A stretch of DNA of 64,000 bases from Methanimicrococcus blatticola (GCF_004363215.1 NZ_SNYS01000006.1:62001-126000); one strand, 5' to 3'. Shown: positions 1 to 8,235, counted from the stretch's first letter. The notes: generated by a model not told the origin, from the letters alone. Translations and numbers: made by a program.

Positions 1-167
1 GCGCTGCGTCTGGAATTATTGACAGTAATGACTTCGCCGCAGTCGGTATGAATACGGATTTTTCGGGAGGAAACATCATATTTTTTGATGCCGTGCAAAA
101 CATCTTTTCGTGACAGCCAAACGTCGTTGAGTTTGACAAGTCTTTCCAATGTCGGTCGGTCTGCCAT
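1..167 (-). CDS. pylS: Pyrrolysyl-tRNA synthetase, N-terminal domain (partial, cut by window edge)
   Basis: Only the first 55 codons are in the window. They match the tRNA-binding PylSn domain: WLSR (residues 17-20), HGIKKY (25-30), VSSRKIRIH (32-40), CG (43-44) and VNNSRRS (49-55) keep the family pattern W-x-SR, H-x-IK, VS-x-x-KI, CG, VNNSR. This domain grips the small core of tRNA-Pyl; the full enzyme charges it with pyrrolysine for TAG decoding. The start has a strong GGAGG 8 nt upstream, and tRNA-Pyl lies 40 nt upstream on the same strand, the usual pylT-pylS order. Whether the catalytic domain is fused (Methanosarcina type) or separate (PylSn/PylSc) lies beyond the edge. pylBCD are expected further left but cannot be seen. 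Confidence 0.93.
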   Translation of the reverse strand, partial: MADRPTLERLVKLNDVWLSRKDVLHGIKKYDVSSRKIRIHTDCGEVITVNNSRRS

Positions 168-207
168 ATTTGTTTCCTCCTTTTATTTTTCCATGATAAT
201 TGAAATG

Positions 208-276
208 CGGAAATCCCGGGAATCTAACCCGGCTAAACGGATCTAGAGTCCATTTGGTCTACCTGACCAGATTTCC
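208..276 (-). tRNA. pylT: tRNA-Pyl (anticodon CUA)
   Basis: The minus strand folds as a pyrrolysine tRNA. The 7-bp acceptor stem is perfect (270-276 with 209-215). One base joins acceptor and D stem, the D arm has a 4-bp stem and a five-base loop, the anticodon stem has 6 bp, the variable loop is three bases (TAG), and the T loop is TTAGATT without the usual TTC. The anticodon CTA is at 244-246. The discriminator is G and CCA is not encoded. These are the hallmarks of tRNA-Pyl, and the sequence closely follows the Methanosarcina barkeri gene. A TATA-like element (CATATAC, about 293-300 on the minus strand) sits at the right distance upstream. pylS follows 40 nt downstream. Confidence 0.96.
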
Positions 277-291
277 ATTCCGAAATGCCAG

Positions 292-301
292 TTGTATATG
301 A
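292..301 (-). promoter_or_regulatory. TATA box of pylT
   Basis: On the minus strand an ATCATATACA element lies about 20-25 bp upstream of the first base of tRNA-Pyl, where an archaeal TATA box should be. Call rests on position and composition only. Confidence 0.5.
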
Positions 302-488
302 TTTTGTTATGTGTTTTTGCTTTTTTGCCTGCTGATTTGCAGTTGAAGTGTTCCCGCAATTAAGTGTTGTTTTAATTAATACCTTTCCGCCAAACGCTGC
401 AAACCGCGAGCATATATGCTGCCGCTGTTGTATTAAACGCTTATTATAACGCTGCCGGCGTTTGCATTATAAATTATGCTGTCAGCTG

Positions 489-1310
489 CTAAAGCGTCAA
501 AAGGGAAAGGGAGGTTGTGTTGAGATCGTTTTCCCATGAACCGTTTTCTTTTTGGGAATCGGAAAGCCATGGCAAAGATTCCATGGCAATGTATTTTTGA
601 TTGCAGAAGACGAAAGTCTGTAAAATCAAATTGCTTGTTGCCGAATATTTCCAAAAACCGTCTTCTCGAACGGATGAAAGCCATTTCAATTTTTGGGAAA
701 TGAATTCAAAAATCATGAAATCGGCCGCTTCATTGAATTTGCCTAAATTTTTTTGTTTTTGAAGCGCGGTCAAAATAAGCGCGGTCGTTCCGGGATGTTG
801 TCTGTCGGAATTGTCATTTTTGCACAAATCCAAACAAAGCTCTTCCTCAAAAATGCCGGCATCTGCCAAAGCGGGTAAGATGTAAACCGTGTCATAAAGG
901 TTTTCACCCCAGCGGGCACGATGCTCTAAAAGATAATGAACAGCTTTGCCGCGAGCGGTTAAAAGGTCGCTGTTGTCCAAGCCGTGAGAATTGGATTCCA
1001 AATAAGAATAGGCGTTTGATAAACAGGAAACAGCGCGCGCGGTTTCGCGAAGGTCACCGAAAGATCCGTTTTCTTCTTGTTTCAAAAGCAATGTCTGGAG
1101 ATATAAAAATCCGATTTGCGGATAATTCCAGTAAAAGTGAGCGAGCGTTAAATTGGTCAAATCTTTGACGGCAATATGGGAAAACGCGCCGGTTGTATTT
1201 GAAAAATGATCAGCGATCCAAGAGAATCCTGCGTCCGCTGCTCTTGTTATACCGGCCGGAAGTTCCGGTGTTTCGGCTTGAAAGTTGTGCGCGATTTTAC
1301 AGGATGTCAT
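489..1310 (-). CDS. Alpha/alpha-toroid (prenyltransferase/squalene-cyclase-fold) protein ending in TAG
   Basis: A 273-residue protein built from repeats of the terpene-cyclase/prenyltransferase toroid: QEENGSFGDLRETARAVSCL (about residue 78), a middle repeat near DTVYILPALADAG, PGTTALILTAL, and QKENGSWENDLNTTSLSLL at the C-terminus. No signal peptide or catalytic Asp cluster was seen, so the role is open. It is the only gene in the window whose stop is TAG. Reading TAG as pyrrolysine would add Pyl-QLTA before TAA at 474-476. Because TAG is a sense codon here, the true end is ambiguous; the extension would lengthen the last helix by only a few residues, so TAG may simply serve as a stop. It lies just upstream of pylT on the same strand, with no evident role in the pyl pathway. 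Confidence 0.72.
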   Translation of the reverse strand: MTSCKIAHNFQAETPELPAGITRAADAGFSWIADHFSNTTGAFSHIAVKDLTNLTLAHFYWNYPQIGFLYLQTLLLKQEENGSFGDLRETARAVSCLSNAYSYLESNSHGLDNSDLLTARGKAVHYLLEHRARWGENLYDTVYILPALADAGIFEEELCLDLCKNDNSDRQHPGTTALILTALQKQKNLGKFNEAADFMIFEFISQKLKWLSSVREDGFWKYSATSNLILQTFVFCNQKYIAMESLPWLSDSQKENGSWENDLNTTSLSLLTL

Positions 1311-1895
1311 AAGTATACTGCCGATTAATGTGAATCGAAATTAAAAGGATTTGATAGTATAAGAAATTTGATGATTCGGAAATCTCAAACCATTCAAAGA
1401 TTAAAGAATAAGATAAAAGAATAAGATAAAAGAATAAGATAAAGAATAAGAATAAACGAGTTCCCTGTGTGAGGGAACCCGGGTGTGTGTGTGTGTTTTT
1501 AATATGGTTTGTGGTTATAGAATGTGTGGTTTTAGACTTTACTTTGAAAAACTGATAGCTTTAAAATAAAAATCCAAAAGCAAATTTTACAAAGAAAGCA
1601 CATATATAAAAATGTTCCTCTTTTCAGAACATGAAAATTAAGAATAAAACAGATAGAGAGGACCTCGAAAAAATATGCAACATACAATTTTCAAAGCTTT
1701 ATGAATATTGCAACCGCTTTGTAATTTTATAATATCTTTGTAACAAAATTGTGAAATTTTTCTGTTTTTTTGATAATATTCCAATGACAAATATGGTTTA
1801 AAGATGTATATTTATACTAATAATTCTAATAAACGAAGTGTTATTTTTATAAAAACCGCCCTATTATATTTTTATAAAATTCAGAGGTAAAAAAC
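1311..1895. other. Intergenic region with tandem repeats and a hairpin
   Basis: No gene is visible. At about 1395-1454 a 13-base unit related to ATAAGATAAAAGA repeats about four times. A 7-bp hairpin (GTTCCCT/GAGGGAAC) spans 1460-1478 and is followed by a short GT dinucleotide run and five T, which looks like a terminator for plus-strand transcripts although no plus-strand gene precedes it. The right end carries an AT-rich TATA-like element (about 1861-1875) ahead of the next gene. Confidence 0.6.
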
Positions 1896-2201
1896 ATGAT
1901 TTGGATGATTCTTGAACGTTTTATCGGAATTCCCGGATTAAAAACAATGACAGGCGCAGAAGGGTTGACAAGTTTAGAACCCAACGTCGGCAAAGAAGAC
2001 CGTATGATCCGTTTTGTTGTCGGCATTGTTGCGTTAATCGGTTTGGTCTTCATAAAAAGAGGATTTATTGCCCGATACTTGCTTGGTTTGGCTGCTTTGG
2101 CCGGCTTGACAACCGCTTACATGAAATTCTCTCCGGTTTACGCGCTCATCGGCGAAAACACCCGGAAAAAAGGAAAGGGGAAAGGAAAGAAAAACAAATA
2201 A
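1896..2201 (+). CDS. DUF2892 (YgaP-type transmembrane) family protein
   Basis: A 101-residue protein with the DUF2892 pattern: an NVGKEDRMIRF entry motif (about residues 28-38), two short membrane helices (about 38-52 and 57-75), the closing SPVYALIGENT motif, and a Lys/Gly-rich cytosolic tail. In many relatives the closing motif has Cys where this one has Ser (MKFSPVY). DUF2892 domains occur alone or fused to rhodaneses; their function is unknown. Start is supported by AGAGGT 7 nt upstream of ATG, and a TATA element lies about 25-35 bp upstream. A perfect 11-bp hairpin followed by T residues closes the gene, so it is a single-gene unit. Confidence 0.8.
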   Translation: MIWMILERFIGIPGLKTMTGAEGLTSLEPNVGKEDRMIRFVVGIVALIGLVFIKRGFIARYLLGLAALAGLTTAYMKFSPVYALIGENTRKKGKGKGKKNK

Positions 2202-2237
2202 TTTCAGTTTTTGAAACTGAAATTTTACTTTTTTTGG
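2200..2237 (+). terminator. Hairpin terminator after the DUF2892 gene
   Basis: AATTTCAGTTT and AAACTGAAATT form a perfect 11-bp stem with a TTG loop (2200-2224), followed by TTACTTTTTTT. It overlaps the stop codon. Confidence 0.75.
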
Positions 2238-2479
2238 ATTTTAAAATATTCGTGAGCGGTAGCGTTAAAATAATAACAATAATAATATATTAATAGATTA
2301 TTTTTCCTAGTTCACCCCGATTATTAAATGCATATTATATCAGTTTACTTTTAATAAAATATATATAGCATATTATATTTATTTTAATCACTGCCTCATA
2401 ATTATTCGTATGTTCTTGTTTCAAAAACGGCACGGTAGGGCATTTTATTTAAAATAATATATTTCAAAAGGGGATACTT

Positions 2480-4438
2480 ATGACAAATATTTCGAAATCA
2501 ATTTTACTAACAAGTATAGTTTTAATTTTATTTTTATGTATGAGCGGAACAGCTGCAGCAGAAGTTTCTATTGAAAATCCTAACGAGTTTAGAACAGTAT
2601 TGGAAGACATGTATGCCGGAAATAATCTGAGTGAAATATACCGATTGAACTGTAATATTAATATGAATGATATAGCTTTTAATGGTTTTACATTTAAACC
2701 GATTGGAACCGATAATAAAAAATTTACAGGAAAATTTGACGGTAATGGGTTTACAATTTCCAATTTAGTTATTGAAAGCAATTCTAACAATACCGGATTT
2801 TTCGGCGTGACCGATGGTGCAACTCTTACAAATATTGAGTTAAAAGATGTTACATTAAATTTTGAAACTGACGGTGAATGTGAAAATATCGGTATACTTG
2901 CCGGTTCAGTCACCGAGGGTACAATTGAAGGATGTCATGTTGACGGAAAAATAACTATCGTTGACAAACAGAATGCCGATGATACAATAAGTAATATCGG
3001 CGGACTTGCAGGATATATCAGTAAAGATGCGACAGTTAAAGATTCTTCAAGTGATGTTGAAATTAAAATAACAATAGATGATCCGGACGATATGAAAATA
3101 AATAATATAGAAAAGATCGGCGGTCTTGTTGGTTTTATGAACAGCAGCATTGAGAATTGTAGTGCAATTGGTGATATAGTAATAGATGTAACCCAATCAA
3201 ACACTACCAGTTGTATAAAACTCATCGGCGGGCTTATTGGAAATAATGAAGATGGGATTTTAATTAATGGCGGTTTTGCCGCCGGAGATATAGTCATAAA
3301 TATAAACGAAAATGCAAAAATCAAGCAGTTAACTCGTGTCGGCGGACTTGCCGGATATTTAGATACGATGAATACCGTGATTATCGAAAATAGTTCTGCA
3401 ATTGGAGATATATCAATAACTGTAAATAATAATGCAGAAATTCAATCAGATATTTCTAATATCGGCGGACTTATAGCGTATTCTAGAGCTGAGATTACAA
3501 ATAGTTACTCAACCGGAAACATCTTGATAGACGGTAAAAACGCTAAAATAAAACAAGCATCTGGAATCGGAGGGTTTATCGGGTCGGCAAGCGGAGGTAA
3601 AACCGATAACTGTTTTGCTGCAGGAAATATATTAATAAAAGTGTATGGCGACACCGATAAGATATACGATATTGGCGGTTTTAACGGATATCATTATTCT
3701 GAAATGAATAAATGTTATACAACAGGAGAAATAGAAATTACAGGTTCAAAAAACATAAATAGTGTCGGCGGACTTGTTGGACGTAATTTTAAAAGCATTG
3801 TCGATTCATATGCTTTAAATGAAAAAATTACTGTGACTGCTACACCAGATCCTACCGATGTTGGAAAAGCGATTGGTTCCGGTACAGGTACAATAACAAG
3901 TGTTTATTCATGGGAAGGTATGGAAGGTAATTTCTATAAAGGAACAAAGACAATAGACGGTGACCCGATTGCAGCTTCTGATGTTTGGAATGAAACATAT
4001 TGGATTGGCAGCAGCACCGATTGGACTTTGAATACTTATAATAACTTTAAATTGCCCATTCCTGCTTGGCAGACCAAAAAAATCGTCGTTGCAGATGCAA
4101 TTCATTTAAAGATTGATGATAACAGCAATTCAGGCAATGGTATAGACGGGACAACAGATGTTGATCCGACAGATAATACGCCAAACACACCAAACACACC
4201 AAACACACCAAACACGCCAAACACATCAAATACAACGAACCCGGTCGTTAATAATACAACCGTAGATGATTCAGGTAAAACAACTTCTGTTGGTACAGGC
4301 AGCGCCACGTCTTATGAATCCGATGCGTTTCTCTATTCAAAACTTCTCATTGCGATTGTTTTAATCGGACTTTTGCTCTTCATAATTATTTTCTTCTTAT
4401 ACAAAAGAAGAAAAGATGAAGAAGAAGAAAATCAATGA
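2480..4438 (+). CDS. GLUG-motif surface protein with C-terminal membrane anchor
   Basis: A 652-residue exported protein. Residues 1-27 are a signal peptide ending near AAAEVS. The body contains eight GLUG-type motifs (GGLAGY, GGLVGF, GGLIGN, GGLAGY, GGLIAY, GGFIGS, GGFNGY, GGLVGR at about residues 174, 213, 250, 288, 328, 364, 398 and 430), each followed by short beta-rich segments with Ser/Asn-rich turns. This predicts a beta-helix stalk. A linker of PNT repeats (about 567-580, a 9-bp tandem repeat) leads to a membrane helix (about 620-640) and a basic KRRK stop-transfer with an acidic tail. Such proteins act as adhesins or surface-layer decorations in gut and biofilm microbes; the ligand is unknown. 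Start is supported by AAGGGG 6 nt upstream. A perfect terminator hairpin follows. Confidence 0.82.
   Translation: MTNISKSILLTSIVLILFLCMSGTAAAEVSIENPNEFRTVLEDMYAGNNLSEIYRLNCNINMNDIAFNGFTFKPIGTDNKKFTGKFDGNGFTISNLVIESNSNNTGFFGVTDGATLTNIELKDVTLNFETDGECENIGILAGSVTEGTIEGCHVDGKITIVDKQNADDTISNIGGLAGYISKDATVKDSSSDVEIKITIDDPDDMKINNIEKIGGLVGFMNSSIENCSAIGDIVIDVTQSNTTSCIKLIGGLIGNNEDGILINGGFAAGDIVININENAKIKQLTRVGGLAGYLDTMNTVIIENSSAIGDISITVNNNAEIQSDISNIGGLIAYSRAEITNSYSTGNILIDGKNAKIKQASGIGGFIGSASGGKTDNCFAAGNILIKVYGDTDKIYDIGGFNGYHYSEMNKCYTTGEIEITGSKNINSVGGLVGRNFKSIVDSYALNEKITVTATPDPTDVGKAIGSGTGTITSVYSWEGMEGNFYKGTKTIDGDPIAASDVWNETYWIGSSTDWTLNTYNNFKLPIPAWQTKKIVVADAIHLKIDDNSNSGNGIDGTTDVDPTDNTPNTPNTPNTPNTPNTSNTTNPVVNNTTVDDSGKTTSVGTGSATSYESDAFLYSKLLIAIVLIGLLLFIIIFFLYKRRKDEEEENQ
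4180..4227 (+). repeat. 9-bp tandem repeat encoding PNT units
   Basis: A CCAAACACA-type unit is repeated about five times in frame inside the surface-protein gene and encodes Pro-Asn-Thr triplets of the linker. Such a tract can change length by slipped-strand replication while keeping frame. Confidence 0.85.
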
Positions 4439-4513
4439 AAATAATTTGAATGAAAGTGAAAAATTCAAATTCAAAAAACAATTTGAAAATATACAATTCA
4501 AAAATAAAGAATC

Positions 4514-4549
4514 GAAATCATTTCTCATGAAATGATTTCAATTTTTTTT
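4514..4549 (+). terminator. Hairpin terminator after the GLUG protein gene
   Basis: GAAATCATTTC (4514-4524) and GAAATGATTTC (4529-4539) form a perfect 11-bp stem with loop TCAT, followed by eight T residues (4542-4549). Confidence 0.85.
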
Positions 4550-4604
4550 CAAAAACGAGAATGGATTGGATTAAAAATAAAATTAGATTAAAAATAAAAA
4601 AGAT

Positions 4605-5660
4605 TTAAACAACCTTACCGGTTGCCGTAAATCTCTGATTTTCTTCCAAACTTGCAAACAGGAACAAATCGTCTTTGCTGTAAGCGACTCTTTTGCTGCC
4701 GACAAGTTTTAAAATGCCTGTTTCGCCTGCGTTGAGAACTTCTTTTTCCGCGCCGCCGACAGTAATTTTCTTCACGCGGACCGGATCGGATTGAAGACCG
4801 ACAAACATGTGCAAAACATCATCTAATTTGACGCCGCCTTTTGCGAATTTTGAAAGCGTGCATTCCATTTCATATTCTTCCGCGATGATTTCATCGTTGG
4901 AGAGGAGGCAGCCGCGGTCCAGCTCGCGCTCCAAAAGTCCTTTTAAACCCATGCCGACGCGCGAGCCTGTTCCGGCCGCTTTCACGTCAACGTCGTGTGT
5001 TTGAATGGAACGGATATCGATTTTTTTGTCGGTCGGGTAGAGACCGATTTTGTCGTGGGTGTGAACAGTTCCCTGCAAAACTTTTCCGAGAATGACGATA
5101 CCGATACCGGTAACGTTAAAGAAGTGGTCGACAACGACACGCGGCGGAAGTTCATCTTTTGCCCTGTGTTCTTTTTCAATTTCAACGCCGTGTTTGTGAA
5201 TTTCTTCTTTGAGTTCGTCAATGCCTTCAAAGGCGTTGGGCGCGTCTTTGTTTGCATTTACCGCAATGATTTCCCAATTTTCAAGAACGGTTCCCGCCGT
5301 AATTTTCTTTAATTTTTCTTTAAACGCGTCAATTTCCATTGCGTAGCTGGTATCGGATTTGGTAATTGCGATAACGCCGCGTTTGAATTGAAGCAAATCA
5401 AGCGCGATAATACACTCCCCGACCGCCGGTGTTAATCCGTTGGGCGTGACGCACAAAATTGCCATGTCGGACAAATTAAGCGCGGCAACGATTGATTTCA
5501 TAGATTTCGGATAAGATTTCGCGTCCACATAAACGTATTTTTGTTCGTGGCGGTCATCATTGAATAAAGTAATATCAGAATCCGTTCCTTTTTTGCCGAG
5601 CTTGGATCCGAGCGATGTGCGTCCGGATTGCTCGTCGCCGATAATTGCAATATTTGTCAT
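4605..5660 (-). CDS. Archaeal SelB-like (aSelBL) translation factor with degenerate GTPase domain
   Basis: A 351-residue EF-Tu/SelB relative. The P-loop is altered (GDEQSGRTS near residue 8 instead of G-H-x-D-x-G-K-T), and the DxxG switch II motif is missing (VYVDAKSYPKS in its place), while TKSD (G4) and VNA (G5) are kept. Domains II and III follow (VDHFFNVTGIGIVILGKV; GLKGLLERELDRGCLL). The C-terminal SECIS-binding domain of true SelB is absent. These traits define the aSelBL family, which has been proposed, without proof, to deliver Pyl-tRNA; the presence of pylT/pylS 4.4 kb away fits but does not prove it. Start ATG is chosen over the in-frame GTG 9 nt upstream because AAGGTGA then serves as ribosome site. 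It is followed by an acetyltransferase gene 90 bp upstream on the same strand. Confidence 0.82.
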   Translation of the reverse strand: MTNIAIIGDEQSGRTSLGSKLGKKGTDSDITLFNDDRHEQKYVYVDAKSYPKSMKSIVAALNLSDMAILCVTPNGLTPAVGECIIALDLLQFKRGVIAITKSDTSYAMEIDAFKEKLKKITAGTVLENWEIIAVNANKDAPNAFEGIDELKEEIHKHGVEIEKEHRAKDELPPRVVVDHFFNVTGIGIVILGKVLQGTVHTHDKIGLYPTDKKIDIRSIQTHDVDVKAAGTGSRVGMGLKGLLERELDRGCLLSNDEIIAEEYEMECTLSKFAKGGVKLDDVLHMFVGLQSDPVRVKKITVGGAEKEVLNAGETGILKLVGSKRVAYSKDDLFLFASLEENQRFTATGKVV

Positions 5661-5758
5661 TCCTGTCACCTTAAAATGAATAAAAATTTGAAAAAATTAT
5701 GATTCTAAAACCTGTTTCAAATATATGAGTTTTATTTAATGCCGCTTTTTATTTAGTC

Positions 5759-6343
5759 TTAATCCGACAGCGGTTTTCTCATAATAATGCCGACGCCGGA
5801 CGGATCATCCCCGCTGTCGGAGTTTTCCAATATCGGGAAAAAATTCGGGATTTTATCAACCGTAACAAAACCCTCCTCCCGATACATTTTATAAGCATTC
5901 TGCCAATCGCTGTTCACGAGCAGGATCGCGCTTTTTAATTCATACTCCTTTGAAACGCGTTCAAGCAAAGCCGCAAAAAGCCGCTTGCCGATTTTACCGC
6001 CGCGCGCTGCCGGATTGACGGCAACGGATGAGATGTAAAGCTCTTTGCCGTCATTGCAGTGTGTCTCGTAAACGGAATGGTTGAGATTAAAATTCGAATA
6101 CGGAATCTCTTCCGAATATTTCCAAAGCTCGGAAGAAATGTAGCCCGCAATCATACTGCTGCCTTCGCTTTCATTTTTAATTTCAGCGATTAAAAAGCCG
6201 TCCGGAAACGCTGCGATTCGGTCTTCAAACACTTTTTTGGATTCGATGACCTCAGGATGAAAAGAAAGATGTTCAATTTCCATGATGTCATCAATATCGT
6301 CAGCGTTTGCTTTTCGAATATTTACGGACGGTAAATTTTCCAT
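5759..6343 (-). CDS. GNAT-family N-acetyltransferase (RimI-like)
   Basis: A 194-residue GNAT enzyme that would transfer acetyl from acetyl-CoA to an amine, possibly a protein N-terminus. The acetyl-CoA motif A is clear: VAVNPAARGGKIGKRLFAALLE (V-x-P-x-x-R-x-x-G-x-G pattern, about residues 110-131), followed by the typical WQNAYKMYREEGF helix. The N-terminal IRKANADDIDDIMEIEHLSF also fits RimI/ArdA-type members. The open frame extends upstream into the neighbouring CBS gene; the start MENLPSV is preferred because the longer form overlaps that gene and its terminator. No substrate can be inferred from context. Confidence 0.82.
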   Translation of the reverse strand: MENLPSVNIRKANADDIDDIMEIEHLSFHPEVIESKKVFEDRIAAFPDGFLIAEIKNESEGSSMIAGYISSELWKYSEEIPYSNFNLNHSVYETHCNDGKELYISSVAVNPAARGGKIGKRLFAALLERVSKEYELKSAILLVNSDWQNAYKMYREEGFVTVDKIPNFFPILENSDSGDDPSGVGIIMRKPLSD

Positions 6344-6392
6344 GGCAGAAAGAGAGTTTGGAACTAAATAAATGTTAAGATGAAAAGAAAAA

Positions 6393-6422
6393 AAGGAGGA
6401 AACAGAAAAAATCTGTTTCCTT
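6393..6422 (-). terminator. Hairpin terminator after CBS-domain gene
   Basis: GGAAACAGA and TCTGTTTCC form a 9-bp stem; on the minus strand it is followed by CCTCCTTTTTTT. It lies just after the stop of the upstream CBS gene and before the acetyltransferase start, separating the two transcripts. Confidence 0.65.
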
Positions 6423-6434
6423 TCATTTTTGACG

Positions 6435-7220
6435 TTAATCCAATGTTGGAATCGCCAAAAGCAAACTGCGGCGCGTAATGATGCCGACCAATTTTTCACT
6501 GTCATCCACAATCGGCACGATACCGATGTTTTTGTGAACGATGCAGTTGACGATTTTTTCAGCCGGCGTTGTCGGCTTGGCTGTCAACGGATTTCGGGTC
6601 ATCACGTCGGCGACAAGAAGCGTTTTGATTTGGGCTTCCTGATGGTTGTCCGGGACATGATCCTTAAATTCTTGGAATGCGACAGCGACGTCGCGCTCTG
6701 AAATGATGCCGACAAGCTTTCCGTCTTCCATGACCGGAATTCTTCCGATGTTGTTTTCAAGCATCAGGTAGCGGGCGTGAACCAACCGTTCACTGGAGTT
6801 GATGGTAATGATGGTTTTGCCAAACATGATGTCGTTGGCCTGGCCGCCGAAATCGAAAGCGCCGATGAGTTCGTTGGGCGTAATCCAGCCGAGAACATCT
6901 TTTTCGTTTTCAGAGACCAAAAGCACGCCGCCCTTTTCTTTCAAGATTTTTGCGGCGACGGCGAATTTTGTGGCCGGCTTAACGAATGTATAATTATCCG
7001 TGACAGCCGTCACAACCGGGAGAGAGGAGGCAGGCTTCGTTCTTTTTTTCGTTCCGAGCTCCTTGGCAAGACCGCGCATTGTCAAAATCCCCGTCACCTC
7101 CCCGTTGTGCATAACAAGGAGACGCCGTGTATTTTTCTTTTCCATAATACCAAGCGCGTTTGAGATCTTTGCCGATTTATCAATTGTCGGGGGAGCGACC
7201 ATGATATCTTTAACCTGCAT
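6435..7220 (-). CDS. Four-CBS-domain protein
   Basis: A 261-residue protein made only of CBS domains: VKDIMVAPPTIDKSAKISNA (residue 3 on), a second degenerate domain (about 65-122), DIMFGKTIITINSSERLVHA (about 130-185) and VADVMTRNPLTAKPTTPAEK (about 203-261). CBS pairs bind adenine nucleotides or S-adenosyl-methionine and act as energy or cofactor sensors. Stand-alone CBS proteins are abundant in methanogens, mostly with unknown partners. The start has AAGGTG about 9 nt upstream. A paralogous four-CBS gene lies 182 bp upstream on the same strand, so the two probably arose by duplication. No enzyme domain is attached. Confidence 0.88.
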   Translation of the reverse strand: MQVKDIMVAPPTIDKSAKISNALGIMEKKNTRRLLVMHNGEVTGILTMRGLAKELGTKKRTKPASSLPVVTAVTDNYTFVKPATKFAVAAKILKEKGGVLLVSENEKDVLGWITPNELIGAFDFGGQANDIMFGKTIITINSSERLVHARYLMLENNIGRIPVMEDGKLVGIISERDVAVAFQEFKDHVPDNHQEAQIKTLLVADVMTRNPLTAKPTTPAEKIVNCIVHKNIGIVPIVDDSEKLVGIITRRSLLLAIPTLD

Positions 7221-7346
7221 AATATTTTCACCTTCTGTGGTTGATTAATTTTAGGTCAATTTATGTCGTTTTTATTATTGAATATGAAATGAGCGGGGGA
7301 TTTTTCCGTAAACGCTCAAAACATAAATTTGAATGAATGTTTCGGG

Positions 7347-7383
7347 TTTGATTCGGATTCTGTTACCGTATCCGAACCCGTAA
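7347..7383 (-). terminator. Hairpin downstream of second CBS gene
   Basis: CGGGTT...TCGGAT pairs with ATCCGA-ACCCG with a small bulge. It lies just beyond the stop of the CBS gene that ends at 7402; a T-rich run on the minus strand is weak, so termination is likely but not certain. Confidence 0.45.
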
Positions 7384-7401
7384 ATTTCCCGTTCTTTTCC
7401 T

Positions 7402-8235
7402 TTAAGCGTCGTGGTTTTCCGTCAGCCATCTCAAAATATCATTTTTCGAAATCATGCCTGAAACTTTTCCGTTCTTGGTCACCGGAAGAGAGACGACATT
7501 ATTGTCAATGATTTTTTTAGCGGCGCTTGCAATGGATTCACTGACATCGGCAACAACAATATTTGTCATGATGTCTTCTGCGATGAACGGAATGTCCAAC
7601 GCGTATCTTGCTGCTTTGGAAGAGGATTTCTTAGAGCCTCGAATACTTCTTTTACCGTCGGAACCGATTAATTCGCTTGCGGAAAGGTCTTTGATGGAAA
7701 CAATACCGACTGCTTTTTCCTGGTTGTCCATGACGATGACTTTTTGAACATCACTTTTCTCCATTTCATCAATAACGTGATTGAGCGTGTGGTTTGTGTT
7801 GACAACAACCGCTTTTCCTGTCATGGCGTCGCCGACACGTCCGTTCGTTGCGCTTTCAGCTGCGAATCGGATTAAATCTGTTTTTGAAACGATTCCGAGA
7901 ACTTCCTTTTCAAAGATCGGGATATGATCAATGTTTTTTTCGACCATCAGCTTGGCGGCTTCCGCAATCGAAGCATTGGGCGAGAGTGTCACGACATCGG
8001 CAGTCATGACGGATTTGATCGGGATTTGGTCAATCGGTCTTCGTTTCCAAGCCGCTTCTTCTTCAAAAAGCTTCATGTTCAAATCGGATTTGGTAAAGAT
8101 GCCCAAAATTAAAGGATCATCGACGACCAAAATAGAACCGACTTTGTGTCTCATCATAAGGTTTCGCGCATGTGCAACTGTTTCATCTGGCTCAACAATA
8201 TAAACAGGCGAACTCATGATATTTTTCATTTTCAT
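7402..8235 (-). CDS. Four-CBS-domain protein (paralogue of the neighbour)
   Basis: A 277-residue protein with four CBS domains: MKNIMSSPVYIVEPDETVAHA (residue 2 on), IKSVMTADVVTLSPNASIAE (about 74 on), VGDAMTGKAVVVNTNHTLNH (about 134 on) and AEDIMTNIVVADVSESIASA (about 215 on). A basic Ser/Lys segment (about 193-206, RSIRGSKKSSSK) separates the third and fourth. Start MKMKNIM is preferred over the upstream in-frame start because GGAGG sits 7 nt ahead of it. Likely an adenylate or SAM sensor; partner unknown. Together with the next gene it forms a two-gene CBS block whose transcripts are probably separate because hairpins follow each. Confidence 0.88.
   Translation of the reverse strand: MKMKNIMSSPVYIVEPDETVAHARNLMMRHKVGSILVVDDPLILGIFTKSDLNMKLFEEEAAWKRRPIDQIPIKSVMTADVVTLSPNASIAEAAKLMVEKNIDHIPIFEKEVLGIVSKTDLIRFAAESATNGRVGDAMTGKAVVVNTNHTLNHVIDEMEKSDVQKVIVMDNQEKAVGIVSIKDLSASELIGSDGKRSIRGSKKSSSKAARYALDIPFIAEDIMTNIVVADVSESIASAAKKIIDNNVVSLPVTKNGKVSGMISKNDILRWLTENHDA

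Noticed and set aside
433-684. Minus-strand open frame of 83 codons overlapping the toroid protein
   Set aside because: Lies in another frame of the toroid gene and has no ribosome site or family match.
7295-7317. ORB-like word near the first CBS gene
   Set aside because: The G-run is on the wrong side relative to the GGAAA part.
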